Positions 24,944 through 33,021 of a stretch of DNA of 64,000 nucleotides are shown here, one piece after another. Source of the stretch: Oceanicola sp. 22II-s10i (GTDB lineage: Bacteria; Pseudomonadota; Alphaproteobacteria; Rhodobacterales; Rhodobacteraceae). The notes under the pieces are model-generated. The model did no database searches. It saw nothing but the letters and a program-made list of their open reading frames with translations, and was not told the origin of the DNA. The DNA lies in assembly GCF_002210105.1 (NCBI RefSeq), contig NZ_AQQU01000006.1, positions 1 through 64,000 of the forward strand. The letters are read 5' to 3'. Every line of letters starts with the position of its first letter. The first letter of the stretch is position 1. Position numbers and translations under genes: made by a program.

Positions 24944-25711
24944 ATGGAAATCAAGGACCGCGTCTTTGTCGTGACCGGCGGGGCCTCCGGCCTCGGGGCT
25001 GGCGTCGCGCAGATGCTGGTGCAGGACGGCGCCCGCGTGGTGCTGGCCGACATGAACGCCGCAAAGGGTGACGAGGCCGCGACCGCGCTCGGGAATGCCG
25101 CCCGCTTTGCCCTTTGCGACGTGACGCAGGAGGGCGACGGCCAGGCCGCGATCAGGACGGCCATCGACGCCTTTGGTCAGCTCGACGGGCTGATCAATTG
25201 CGCCGGTGTCGCGCCGGGCGAGAAAATCCTCGGCCGCAACGGGTCGCATGCGCTCGATAGCTTCGCCAGGGCCGTGTCGATCAACCTTGTCGGCACCTTC
25301 AACATGCTGCGCCTCGCCGCCGACGCGATCAAGGACAACGCCCCCGGCGAGGACGGAGAGCGTGGCGTGATCGTCAACACCGCCTCCATCGCCGCGCAGG
25401 ACGGCCAGATCGGCCAGGCCGCCTATGCCTCGTCCAAGGGCGGGGTCGCGTCGCTCACCCTGCCCGCCGCGCGGGAACTGGCGCGCCACGGCATCCGCGT
25501 CGTGACCATCGCACCCGGCATCTTCGCCACCCCGATGATGGCCGGCATGCCGCAGGAGGTGCAGGACAGCCTCGGCGCCAGCGTGCCCTTTCCCTCTCGG
25601 CTGGGCCACGTCCCGGAATACGCCGCGCTGGCCCGACACATCATCGAGAACCGCATGCTGAACGGAGAGGTGATCCGCATCGACGGCGCCCTCCGCATGG
25701 CCCCGAAATAA
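24944..25711 (+). CDS. SDR family oxidoreductase, HSD10-like 3-hydroxyacyl-CoA dehydrogenase
   Basis: A 255-residue short-chain dehydrogenase. The NAD site TGGASGLG is at residues 11-18, NCAG follows, and the catalytic serine ([10 protein letters not shown]) and YASSK are present. The pattern resembles human HSD17B10-type 3-hydroxy-2-methylacyl-CoA dehydrogenases. The ATG at 24944 is fixed by GAGAGGAGAAGA upstream. The thiolase gene follows after 11 bases, so the pair would carry out the last two beta-oxidation steps. Probably activated by the divergent AraC regulator. Confidence 0.92.
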   Translation: MEIKDRVFVVTGGASGLGAGVAQMLVQDGARVVLADMNAAKGDEAATALGNAARFALCDVTQEGDGQAAIRTAIDAFGQLDGLINCAGVAPGEKILGRNGSHALDSFARAVSINLVGTFNMLRLAADAIKDNAPGEDGERGVIVNTASIAAQDGQIGQAAYASSKGGVASLTLPAARELARHGIRVVTIAPGIFATPMMAGMPQEVQDSLGASVPFPSRLGHVPEYAALARHIIENRMLNGEVIRIDGALRMAPK

Positions 25712-25722
25712 GGAGACGACAA

Positions 25723-26913
25723 ATGTCGCAACACGATCCCATCGTCATCGCCGGCATGGCCCGCACCCCCATGGGCGGCCTGCAGGGCGACCTGTCCGGC
25801 GCGACCGCCAGCGACCTCGGCGCCGCCTCGATCCGCGCGGCCCTCGACCGCGCCGGTGTCAGCCCCGAGGACGCGCAGGAGGTGGTCTTTGGCTGCGTCC
25901 TGCCCGCAGGCCAGGGCCAGGCCCCTGCCCGCCAGGCCGCGCTCGGCGCCGGGCTGCCCCTGTCGGCCGGGGCGACCACCGTGAACAAGATGTGCGGCTC
26001 GGGCATGAAGGCCGCCATGTTCGCCCATGACCTGCTGGTCGCGGGCAGCGCCGATGTCGCAATCGCCGGCGGGATGGAGAGCATGTCGAATGCCCCCTAC
26101 CTGCTGCCGAAAATGCGCGCAGGTGCCCGGTTGGGCCATGCCGAGGTCAAGGACCACATGTTCCTCGACGGGCTGGAAGACGCCTATGACAAGGGCCGCC
26201 TCATGGGCACATTCGCCGAGGATTGCGCCCAGGCGTTCCAGTTCACCCGCGAGGCGCAGGACGCCTATGCCATCACCTCGCTGGAGCGCGCGCAGAAGGC
26301 CATCGCCGACGGCACCTTTGCCGGTGAGATCGCCCCGGTGACGCTGAAGACCCGCAAGGGCGAGGCGCAGGTCGACACCGACGAACAGCCCGGCAAGGCG
26401 CGGCCCGACAAGATCCCCTCGCTCAAGCCCGCCTTTCGCGACGGCGGCACGGTGACGGCGGCAAATTCGTCGTCGATCTCGGACGGGGCCGCGGCGCTGG
26501 TGTTGATGCGCCTGTCCGAGGCCGAGCGCCGGGGCCTGACGCCGCTGGCCGCGATTCACGGTCACACCACCCATGCCCATGCCCCGAACCTGTTTCCGAC
26601 CGCTCCGATCGGCGCGATGCGGAAGCTCGAGGAAAAGACCGGCTGGGATCTGAAGGATGTCGACCTGTTCGAGATCAACGAAGCCTTCGCCGTGGTGGCC
26701 ATGGCCGCGATGCACGATCTCGGGCTGCCGCATGACAAGGTCAACGTGCATGGCGGGGCCTGCGCGCTCGGCCACCCGATCGGCGCTTCGGGGGCGCGCA
26801 TCCTGGTGACGCTGCTGGCGGCGCTGCAGAAATACGACCTCAAGCGCGGGATGGCCTCGCTCTGCATCGGGGGCGGTGAAGCCACTGCGATGGCCATCGA
26901 ACGGCTCAACTGA
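25723..26913 (+). CDS. acetyl-CoA C-acyltransferase (thiolase), SDR operon
   Basis: A 396-residue thiolase with nucleophile Cys91 in NKMCGSGMKAAM, histidine in GGACALGHPIGASGA and the second cysteine in CIGGGEATAMAIE. It is translated right after the SDR (AAGGAGACGACAA before the ATG). It ends just before a bidirectional terminator shared with the convergent TRAP2 genes. It differs in sequence from the operon B thiolase and probably serves a different chain length or branched substrate. Confidence 0.94.
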   Translation: MSQHDPIVIAGMARTPMGGLQGDLSGATASDLGAASIRAALDRAGVSPEDAQEVVFGCVLPAGQGQAPARQAALGAGLPLSAGATTVNKMCGSGMKAAMFAHDLLVAGSADVAIAGGMESMSNAPYLLPKMRAGARLGHAEVKDHMFLDGLEDAYDKGRLMGTFAEDCAQAFQFTREAQDAYAITSLERAQKAIADGTFAGEIAPVTLKTRKGEAQVDTDEQPGKARPDKIPSLKPAFRDGGTVTAANSSSISDGAAALVLMRLSEAERRGLTPLAAIHGHTTHAHAPNLFPTAPIGAMRKLEEKTGWDLKDVDLFEINEAFAVVAMAAMHDLGLPHDKVNVHGGACALGHPIGASGARILVTLLAALQKYDLKRGMASLCIGGGEATAMAIERLN

Positions 26914-26934
26914 ACCGGACCTCCCCCGAAAAGC

Positions 26935-26963
26935 AAACGCGGCGCCGAGGCGCCGCGTTTTTT
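26935..26963. terminator. bidirectional rho-independent terminator
   Basis: A 10-bp GC-rich stem, ACGCGGCGCC paired with GGCGCCGCGT, is flanked by AA on the left and six T on the right. It sits in the 67-base gap between the convergent thiolase and TAXI genes. On the minus strand the trailing sequence is TTTGCTTTT, so it can terminate both operons. Confidence 0.85.
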
Positions 26964-26980
26964 CGTTCGACCGGCGAAGG

Positions 26981-28006
26981 TTACTTCGCTTCCGGCGGGA
27001 TCAGCTCTTCAGGCACGTCGATCCCATGCTCCTTGTAGTAGCGATAGGCGCCGGCATGCAGCGGGGCGTTCATGTCCTGAAGCGCGTCCTTGGCCTGGAT
27101 GACGCTCATCCACTGCGCCTCTTCGGTCAGACGCTGGGTGCTTTCGAACACGACCCGCGTGATGTCATAGGCGATCTGTTCGTCGAGGTACTTGTTGGTC
27201 CCGATGCCGACCATGGTCTGCACGGTGTTGACCGGTGCATCGTTGACCTGACCATCGCCATAGAGGTCCGGCGCGATCTGCACGATGGACCGGCCCGGTG
27301 CCGCGGTCGCCTTGGCCACACCTTCACTGTCGAGCCGGTCATCCGGCACACCCAGAAGGCGGATGTCGCCGAGCGTGGCGAGCTGCATGATGTCCGGCGA
27401 CGGCACGGAGGTCGGCGAGATATGGACATCGACCTGGCGGTCCTGGAAGGCCTGCATGCCCGAGACCCAGTCCAGCTTGACCCATTCGTAATCCTGGTCG
27501 GCGACAAGCCCCGTCCCGCCCTCGATCATGTTGCTGGCGGTCACGGCGGCCGCACCGGCGGGCGGGCCGAGGAAGACCTTCTTGCCCTTGATGTCATCGA
27601 GCGTCTCGATGCCGCTGTCGGCCCAGGTCACGATCTGGTAGGCGCCCAGCGGATAGTTCAGCAGCAGCCGCACGTTGCCGAAGAGCTCTTTCGCCTCGGG
27701 CATCTCGGCATACATGTTGGAGCCGGTCTTCATCATCTGCTGCACCGCGGACGACCCGGTCCAGAGCTCGATGTCGCCCTTGGACGCGTCGAGGATCTGG
27801 CGCGTGATCGGCCGGCCCGTGGTGATCTGGAAATCGAGGTCCAGTTCCTCGCGCAGGATCTCGGTGATCGCGATGGTGAACACCGTGTCACCGGACGCCT
27901 GGCCCATCGTGTGCCAGCGCAGCGTGTCCTGCGCCGTGGCGGCCGTCCCGCCAAGGGCCATCACCGCGGCGGTGGCCGCTCCGGCCAGTTTCGTGAACAT
28001 CTTCAT
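26981..28006 (-). CDS. TAXI-family TRAP transporter solute-binding protein (TRAP2)
   Basis: A 341-residue periplasmic binding protein. The N-terminal signal peptide (MKMFTKLAGAATAAVMALGG, cleavage near ATA-Q) precedes the TAXI fold with VFLGPPAGAAAVT, GMQAFQDRQVDVHISP and PLHAGAYRYYKEHGIDVPEEL. It is a paralogue of the TRAP1 binding protein, with differences that suggest a related but distinct ligand. It follows its fused permease gene by 18 bases and ends at the bidirectional terminator. Confidence 0.93.
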   Translation of the reverse strand: MKMFTKLAGAATAAVMALGGTAATAQDTLRWHTMGQASGDTVFTIAITEILREELDLDFQITTGRPITRQILDASKGDIELWTGSSAVQQMMKTGSNMYAEMPEAKELFGNVRLLLNYPLGAYQIVTWADSGIETLDDIKGKKVFLGPPAGAAAVTASNMIEGGTGLVADQDYEWVKLDWVSGMQAFQDRQVDVHISPTSVPSPDIMQLATLGDIRLLGVPDDRLDSEGVAKATAAPGRSIVQIAPDLYGDGQVNDAPVNTVQTMVGIGTNKYLDEQIAYDITRVVFESTQRLTEEAQWMSVIQAKDALQDMNAPLHAGAYRYYKEHGIDVPEELIPPEAK

Positions 28007-28024
28007 TCTCAGTCCTCCCTTTGA

Positions 28025-29995
28025 TTAAGATTCAACTTGTGTTTTGGCTCCGGCATGCGCGCCGGTGTCCTTGCCGCGCCGCACGAGCACGCTGTCGGCG
28101 ATCACGAGCACGGCGCAGATCGCCGTGACCTCGGCCCCGTGGAACCGCGAGACGAAGGCCACGATCGGCGCCAGCCCCAGCACGACCCGGATCAGCCTGC
28201 GGCCCATCCCGAGGTGCCGCGCATCGAACCCGGCCGCTGCCGTCGACAGCGCCCAGAGCGATGTCGTCAGGGCGGCCACGCCGATCCAGAACCGGGGCCA
28301 GGCGAAGCTTTCCGTCACCAGCAGCAGGCTGGGCTCCATCACGAAGACGAAGGGGATGATGAAACCGACGAAGGCCAGCCGCAGCGCGGAGATGGCGGTG
28401 CCGATCGGGTGCGAGCCCGAGATCGGCGCGGCGGCAAAGATCGCGACCGCGACCGGCGGCGTGATCGCCGACAGCACCCCGAAGTAGAAGACGAACAGGT
28501 GCACGGCCAGTGGGTCGATCCCCAGCTGGCGCAGCGAGCGTCCCATCACCAGCACGATGATCAGGTAGGCTGGCAGGGTCGGCATCCCCATCCCCAGGAG
28601 CAGGCAGGTCAGCGCCGTCAGCAGCAATGCCAGGAACAGGCTGTCCTTGCCGAGCGACGCGACGTTCGACGCAAAGGCCAGACCGACGCCCGTCAGGTTC
28701 AGCACGCCCAGCACGACCCCGATGGCCGCAACGGCCACGATGATTGTCGCACCGGACCGGCCTCCGACCGCGACCGCGCGCAGCAGGGACAGCGGTTGGC
28801 GGCGCAGGTCCGGGTTGATCAGCAGCCCGGCGACGACTGCCACCGCGACCGCGTAGAACCCGGCAATCGACGGCGACCGTCCCATGACCAGCACCGTGAT
28901 GATGGTGATGATCGGCAGGATGAACATCAGGCACTTCACCACCGTTTCGCGGTCGATAGTCTGCCGTTCGGCGCGCGGGATCGGCTGGATGCCGGACCGC
29001 GCCGCGTCGAGAGAGACGGCCAGGAACAGGCCACCGTAGTAGAAGAGCGCCGGCACCAGTGCGGCCAGGCAGATGGTGAGGTAGTTCATGCCCAGCAGGT
29101 CGGACATGAGAAAGGCCGCGGCCCCCATGACGGGCGGCATGATCTGCCCGCCGGTCGATGCCGCCGCCTCGATCGCGCCGGCGGAAGGGCGGCTGAAGCC
29201 GCGCTTGATCATCATGGGGATGGTGAATGTCCCGGTGCCCACGACGTTTGCCACCACGCTGCCCGACATCGACCCGAACATTGCCGAGGATACGATGGCC
29301 GCATGACCGACCCCGCCCCGCGTGCGCCCGGTCAGGGCGAAGGCGACACGGATCAGCGAGGAGCTCGCCCCCGTGGTTTCGAGGATGACGCCGAAGATGA
29401 TGTAGATCAGCACGACCTGGATCACGATGCTCAGCGGCGTGCCGAAGACGCCCTGGAAGCCGTACCAGACCATCTCGGTCGTGGCGCTCAGGCTGAAGCC
29501 GCTGTGTCCGCCCCAGCTTCGCGGAATATTGTCGCCCAGCAACCCGTAGGCGAGCACGGCAAGAATGAACAGGAAGAGCGGCAGTCCGAACATGCGCCGC
29601 GTCGTTTCAAGCACGACGAACACGCCGACAAAGGCGATGGCCACGTCGGTGCTGTCATAGCTGACCAGCATGGTGTTCAGGTTCTCGGCCGCGCTGAGGA
29701 AATACCAGATCGACAGGGTCATGGCCCCGATCAGCACCAGGTCAAACAGGTCGCAGACCAGCTTTGCCCCCGTCGACCTTTCGCCGACCGATCTGGAGAG
29801 CGGTTCCGCAAGGAGACAGGCCACCACGGATGCCCAGACGATCAGTCCGCGCGTGTAGGTGATGTCGAAAAGGCCTTCGAACGCCGCGTAGATGGTGTGC
29901 ACCGCAAGCGCGAAACCAATGGCCAGAGAGCCGTAGAGCCGCAGGTTGTCGATGACCCGCGAATGGCTTCCGTCGGTCGTACGGGACTCGGTCAT
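28025..29995 (-). CDS. TRAP transporter fused permease, DctQ-DctM type (TRAP2)
   Basis: A 656-residue integral membrane protein with a four-helix DctQ-like N-terminus fused to a DctM-like permease. GSMSGSVVANVVGTGTFTIP, GGQIMPPVMGAAAFLMSD and GMGMPTLPAYLIIVLVMG align block by block with the TRAP1 permease. The ATG at 29995 has GGGAGGACC upstream; an in-frame ATG at 30055 lacks an RBS and falls inside an operator-like palindrome. It diverges from the nitronate monooxygenase gene. Two inverted copies of the TetR-type motif lie in the shared upstream region. Confidence 0.93.
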   Translation of the reverse strand: MTESRTTDGSHSRVIDNLRLYGSLAIGFALAVHTIYAAFEGLFDITYTRGLIVWASVVACLLAEPLSRSVGERSTGAKLVCDLFDLVLIGAMTLSIWYFLSAAENLNTMLVSYDSTDVAIAFVGVFVVLETTRRMFGLPLFLFILAVLAYGLLGDNIPRSWGGHSGFSLSATTEMVWYGFQGVFGTPLSIVIQVVLIYIIFGVILETTGASSSLIRVAFALTGRTRGGVGHAAIVSSAMFGSMSGSVVANVVGTGTFTIPMMIKRGFSRPSAGAIEAAASTGGQIMPPVMGAAAFLMSDLLGMNYLTICLAALVPALFYYGGLFLAVSLDAARSGIQPIPRAERQTIDRETVVKCLMFILPIITIITVLVMGRSPSIAGFYAVAVAVVAGLLINPDLRRQPLSLLRAVAVGGRSGATIIVAVAAIGVVLGVLNLTGVGLAFASNVASLGKDSLFLALLLTALTCLLLGMGMPTLPAYLIIVLVMGRSLRQLGIDPLAVHLFVFYFGVLSAITPPVAVAIFAAAPISGSHPIGTAISALRLAFVGFIIPFVFVMEPSLLLVTESFAWPRFWIGVAALTTSLWALSTAAAGFDARHLGMGRRLIRVVLGLAPIVAFVSRFHGAEVTAICAVLVIADSVLVRRGKDTGAHAGAKTQVES

Positions 29996-30051
29996 GCTGT
30001 GATGGTCCTCCCATGCGCAGCCGCTTTTGCGACTCTCCTCGCGCTGATAAG

Positions 30052-30069
30052 TCATATGAATTAAAGCAC
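30052..30069 (-). promoter_or_regulatory. putative TetR operator, site 4 (TRAP2 side)
   Basis: Read on the minus strand this contains TTAATTCATATGACT, which is the same as site 5 on the plus strand except for one A/T change. The two face each other about 50 bases apart in the divergent region between TRAP2 and the nitronate monooxygenase. The TTAATTCA half is identical to site 1. Confidence 0.55.
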
Positions 30070-30117
30070 TCGATTTATTCTGTCAACCAGCTTGACAGAG
30101 GCCCTAATTCAATAGAA

Positions 30118-30134
30118 TTAATTCATTTGACTGA
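30118..30134 (+). promoter_or_regulatory. putative TetR operator, site 5 (NMO side)
   Basis: TTAATTCATTTGACTGA, just upstream of the nitronate monooxygenase RBS, shares TTAATTCA with sites 1, 3 and 4 and TTAATTCATnTGACT with site 4. The local sequence (30056-30130) is markedly AT-rich compared with the neighbouring genes, as expected for a regulated divergent promoter. Confidence 0.55.
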
Positions 30135-30162
30135 CACCTGAATTGCCAAGGGAGGGGTGATG

Positions 30163-31251
30163 ATGCGTGAGTTCCGGACGAGCTTCTGCGATCTGCTCGG
30201 GATAGACCTGCCGATCGGCGGCCTGACCCACAGCGTGGCGGCCAGCGCGGCGATCAGCCAGAGCGGCGGCTTCGGTGTCTATGCCGCCACACGCGATACG
30301 CCGGACGAGATCCGCGAAAAGGGCGCGGCCCTGTGCAAGGCCGCAGAGGGCAAGCCGACCGGCATCGACATTCTCCTGCCCAAACTGGACGTCGCGACCA
30401 GTGACCGTGCCGCCGTCGAGGCGGCCATTCCCGAATCCCACCGGGACTTCGTCCGGATGCTGGAACAGAAATACGAGGTTCCCCCGGCCACCAGGATGGG
30501 GTTCCGCAACCGCCAGGTCCGCTCCGAAGAGCTCTGGGAACACCAGATCGAGGCGGTTCTGGCCTCCGACAGCGAAGTCTTCGCCTGCGGCGTGGGCATC
30601 AACGCGGACGTCGTCAAACGGGCCCATGCCGCCGGCAAGATCGCCATGGCCCTCGTCGGCAGCCCCCATCACGCCCGCAAGGCGATCGAGTGCGGTGTCG
30701 ACCTTCTGGTCGCGCAGGGGGCCGAGGCCGGGGGCCATACCGGCACCATCGGCACCATGGCCCTTGTCCCGCAGGTGGTCGCCGCGGCCGGGAACGTGCC
30801 TGTTCTGGCCGCCGGGGGCATCGCGACCGGTCAGCAGCTCGTGGCGTCGCTGGCCCTGGGCGCGCAGGGCATCTGGATGGGCACCCTCTGGCTGACGACC
30901 ACCGAACACGCGATGCCCGATTTCTACGTCGAACAACTGCTTTCCGCCGGGTCCGGGGACACGGTCGTGACGCGCGGCAGCAGCGGCAAGCCGATGCGGC
31001 AGATCCGGACCGCGTGGTCCGACGAATGGAACGCGCCCGACGCACCGAAGCCGCTGAAAATGCCCTACCAGGACATCCTGGTCGGCAGCATCGTCCAGGC
31101 GGCCGAGGAACACGGAATCGCCCCGCTGATGCATCAGCCCGCCGGTCAGAGCGTCGCCTGGTGCAGCGAACGCCGCTCCGTCGGGGCCGAGATCAACCGT
31201 ATCATGAACGAGGCGGACCGGACCCGGACCGCGCTCTGCCTGAACCTGTGA
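30163..31251 (+). CDS. nitronate monooxygenase/2-nitropropane dioxygenase family flavoprotein
   Basis: A 362-residue FMN-dependent TIM-barrel protein. The GAEAGGHTGTIGTMALVPQV segment carries the catalytic-type histidine and the FMN phosphate loop, and PVLAAGGIATG is the second phosphate-binding turn. Possible starts are GTG 30157, ATG 30160 and ATG 30163; GGAGG at 30151-30155 gives the best spacing to 30163. The family includes nitronate monooxygenases but also flavin enoyl reductases, and next to CoA-ester catabolism an enoyl reductase or oxidase role is possible. It is followed 8 bases later by a quinone oxidoreductase gene. Confidence 0.85.
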   Translation: MREFRTSFCDLLGIDLPIGGLTHSVAASAAISQSGGFGVYAATRDTPDEIREKGAALCKAAEGKPTGIDILLPKLDVATSDRAAVEAAIPESHRDFVRMLEQKYEVPPATRMGFRNRQVRSEELWEHQIEAVLASDSEVFACGVGINADVVKRAHAAGKIAMALVGSPHHARKAIECGVDLLVAQGAEAGGHTGTIGTMALVPQVVAAAGNVPVLAAGGIATGQQLVASLALGAQGIWMGTLWLTTTEHAMPDFYVEQLLSAGSGDTVVTRGSSGKPMRQIRTAWSDEWNAPDAPKPLKMPYQDILVGSIVQAAEEHGIAPLMHQPAGQSVAWCSERRSVGAEINRIMNEADRTRTALCLNL

Positions 31252-31259
31252 GGCCCGCC

Positions 31260-32222
31260 ATGAAAGCACTGATCTGCGACGCACACGGCGACCCCGGCAA
31301 GCTTCGGGTCGGTGAGACGGAAACGCCTGTTCCGGGCCCCGGCGAGGTTCTGATCGCCGTGGAAGCGACCGCGGTCAGCTTCGTCGACATGCTGATGGTG
31401 GCCGACAAGCACCAGGTTCATCACCCGGTGCCGTTCATTCCCGGCATGGAGGTCGCGGGCACCGTCGTTTCCACCGGCCCCGACGTGACGCATCTGCCCG
31501 AGGGCACCCGCGTCGGCGCCCTGCTGAAAGACGGTGGCCACGCCCAGTTCGCCCTGGCGAAGGCCTACGAGACCTTCCCGATCCCCGACGAGGTCTCGGC
31601 CGCGGGTGCGGCCAGTGTCGTGCTCTGTGGCCTCACCGCCGAACTGGCCCTGACGGAACATGCCCGCCTCTCGGCAGGCGAGAGGCTACTGGTCGGCGGC
31701 GCGTCCGGGGCTGTCGGTCAATGCGCGGTCCAGCTGGGCCGGGCCATGGGGGCCCGCGTGCAGGCGGCTGTCAGCGACCGGAGCCGAAGCGATGCGGTTC
31801 TGGCAGGTGGCGCGGACGAGGTCCTGGTCTACGAGGACCTTGCCGGGATGGAACGGTCGGAGCGGCCCCGCTGCGACGTGGTGATTGATCCCGTCGGCGG
31901 CCCCTTCGGGGAACTCGCCATCGACATGATGGACTGGAGCGGCCGCTACGTGATCGTCGGTTTCGCCGGCGGCAAGGCACCGCCCATCAAGGGCGCGCAC
32001 CTGCTGATCAAGAACCGTTCGGTCCACGGCATGGTTCTGGGACACTATCGCTGGAACCGGCCCGACCTGCTTGCGGCGTCCGCCCGGCGGCTGTTCTCGG
32101 CGGTCGCCGAGGGCCAGCTCGCCATTCCCCACGACATCACCAAAGACCTCGCGTCGATCCCCGAAGCCATCGACGGCATCCGGAACCGGTCGTTGGCGCA
32201 CCGTGTCGTGGTGACGCCATGA
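31260..32222 (+). CDS. NADPH:quinone oxidoreductase family protein (MDR)
   Basis: A 320-residue MDR protein with a GroES-like N-domain and the nucleotide motif LVGGASGAVGQCAVQLG. It lacks zinc-lobe cysteines and carries FVDMLMVADKHQ near the usual substrate loop. It follows the nitronate monooxygenase gene by 8 bases and is a distant paralogue of the operon A enzyme at 3852. It is likely to reduce an enoyl or quinone-like intermediate; substrate not determined. It ends 23 bases from the convergent TetR2 gene. Confidence 0.87.
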   Translation: MKALICDAHGDPGKLRVGETETPVPGPGEVLIAVEATAVSFVDMLMVADKHQVHHPVPFIPGMEVAGTVVSTGPDVTHLPEGTRVGALLKDGGHAQFALAKAYETFPIPDEVSAAGAASVVLCGLTAELALTEHARLSAGERLLVGGASGAVGQCAVQLGRAMGARVQAAVSDRSRSDAVLAGGADEVLVYEDLAGMERSERPRCDVVIDPVGGPFGELAIDMMDWSGRYVIVGFAGGKAPPIKGAHLLIKNRSVHGMVLGHYRWNRPDLLAASARRLFSAVAEGQLAIPHDITKDLASIPEAIDGIRNRSLAHRVVVTP

Positions 32223-32245
32223 CCGCGTGGCCCCGACAGGCGACG

Positions 32246-32935
32246 TCAGCCCGGTTGCGTGTGCGGGGCTGTCATCGTGCCGAACGTCATGTCGACCAGC
32301 AGGGACACGAATTCCTCGAACGGCATGCCGGGCCGGATGCCGCTGATATGCCGCTCGCGTTCCCAGTCCGCGAGCGCGTAGATCACCGACCGAACGGTCA
32401 TCGAATAGCGCAGGCGCACGGTCCAGTCCGGCAGCTCCGGCAACGCCTCGACGAACAGCCCGCCGAGGTCGCGCAGGGACCGGTCCTCGCGTTTGCGCGA
32501 CAGGTCGTAGACGTTGATTTCGGACGAGTTGTAGATCGACGCGACGAAGCCCAGGTAGTGGGTGCCCTGCCCGTCCGAACGGAACACCTGCTCGGACAGG
32601 GGACCGACCAGCGCTTCGCACAATGCGCGCGGGTCACGGATGCGGCCCTCCATACGGATCGTGTCGAGCACCTCAATGCGTCGTCGGTTCACGTCCGCCA
32701 TCCGACGTTCGAGGATGGCCGAGATCAGCTCGTCGCGGGACCCGAAATGATAGTGCAGCGCCGAGGCATTGGCCTGCCCGGCTTCCCGGTTGATGCGTCG
32801 CAGGGATACGGCCGCTATGCCGTCCTGCGCATAGAGCCGCTCGGCCGTCGTCAGCAGCCGTTCACGGGTCGAAACCTCGGCCTCGGCCCCGGATTTCGTG
32901 TCGGATTCCGACGGAGATTGAACGTCCTCGGGCAT
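32246..32935 (-). CDS. TetR/AcrR family transcriptional regulator 2
   Basis: A 229-residue repressor whose helix-turn-helix reads AVSLRRINREAGQANASALHYHFGSR, differing from TetR1 at only a few positions in the recognition helix. The ligand domain is diverged. The ATG at 32935 has GGGGAG upstream; the open frame extends to 33043 but would overlap the divergent ACAD start. A TetR-type palindrome (site 3) sits between its start and the ACAD gene at 33022. Likely autoregulated and partly redundant with TetR1. Confidence 0.9.
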   Translation of the reverse strand: MPEDVQSPSESDTKSGAEAEVSTRERLLTTAERLYAQDGIAAVSLRRINREAGQANASALHYHFGSRDELISAILERRMADVNRRRIEVLDTIRMEGRIRDPRALCEALVGPLSEQVFRSDGQGTHYLGFVASIYNSSEINVYDLSRKREDRSLRDLGGLFVEALPELPDWTVRLRYSMTVRSVIYALADWERERHISGIRPGMPFEEFVSLLVDMTFGTMTAPHTQPG

Positions 32936-32981
32936 CGGGCTCCCCACTTGGAAATCTCCGGCCTTCGACCACCGGACCGCA

Positions 32982-32998
32982 TTAAGCACATGAATTAA
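32982..32998. promoter_or_regulatory. putative TetR operator, site 3
   Basis: TTAAGCACATGAATTAA lies between divergent TetR2 and the ACAD gene. Read on the minus strand it begins TTAATTCATGTGC, matching TTAATTCACGTGC of site 1 at 12 of 13 positions. It ends 23 bases before the ACAD start, where a bound repressor would block transcription. Confidence 0.65.
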
Positions 32999-33021
32999 CG
33001 GAAACACTGAAAGGACAGCAA

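Noticed and set aside
28037-30064. 675-residue plus-strand frame opposite the TRAP2 permease
   Set aside because: The translation is an Arg/Asp/His/Gln-rich antisense shadow without hydrophobic core; the minus strand encodes a clear permease.
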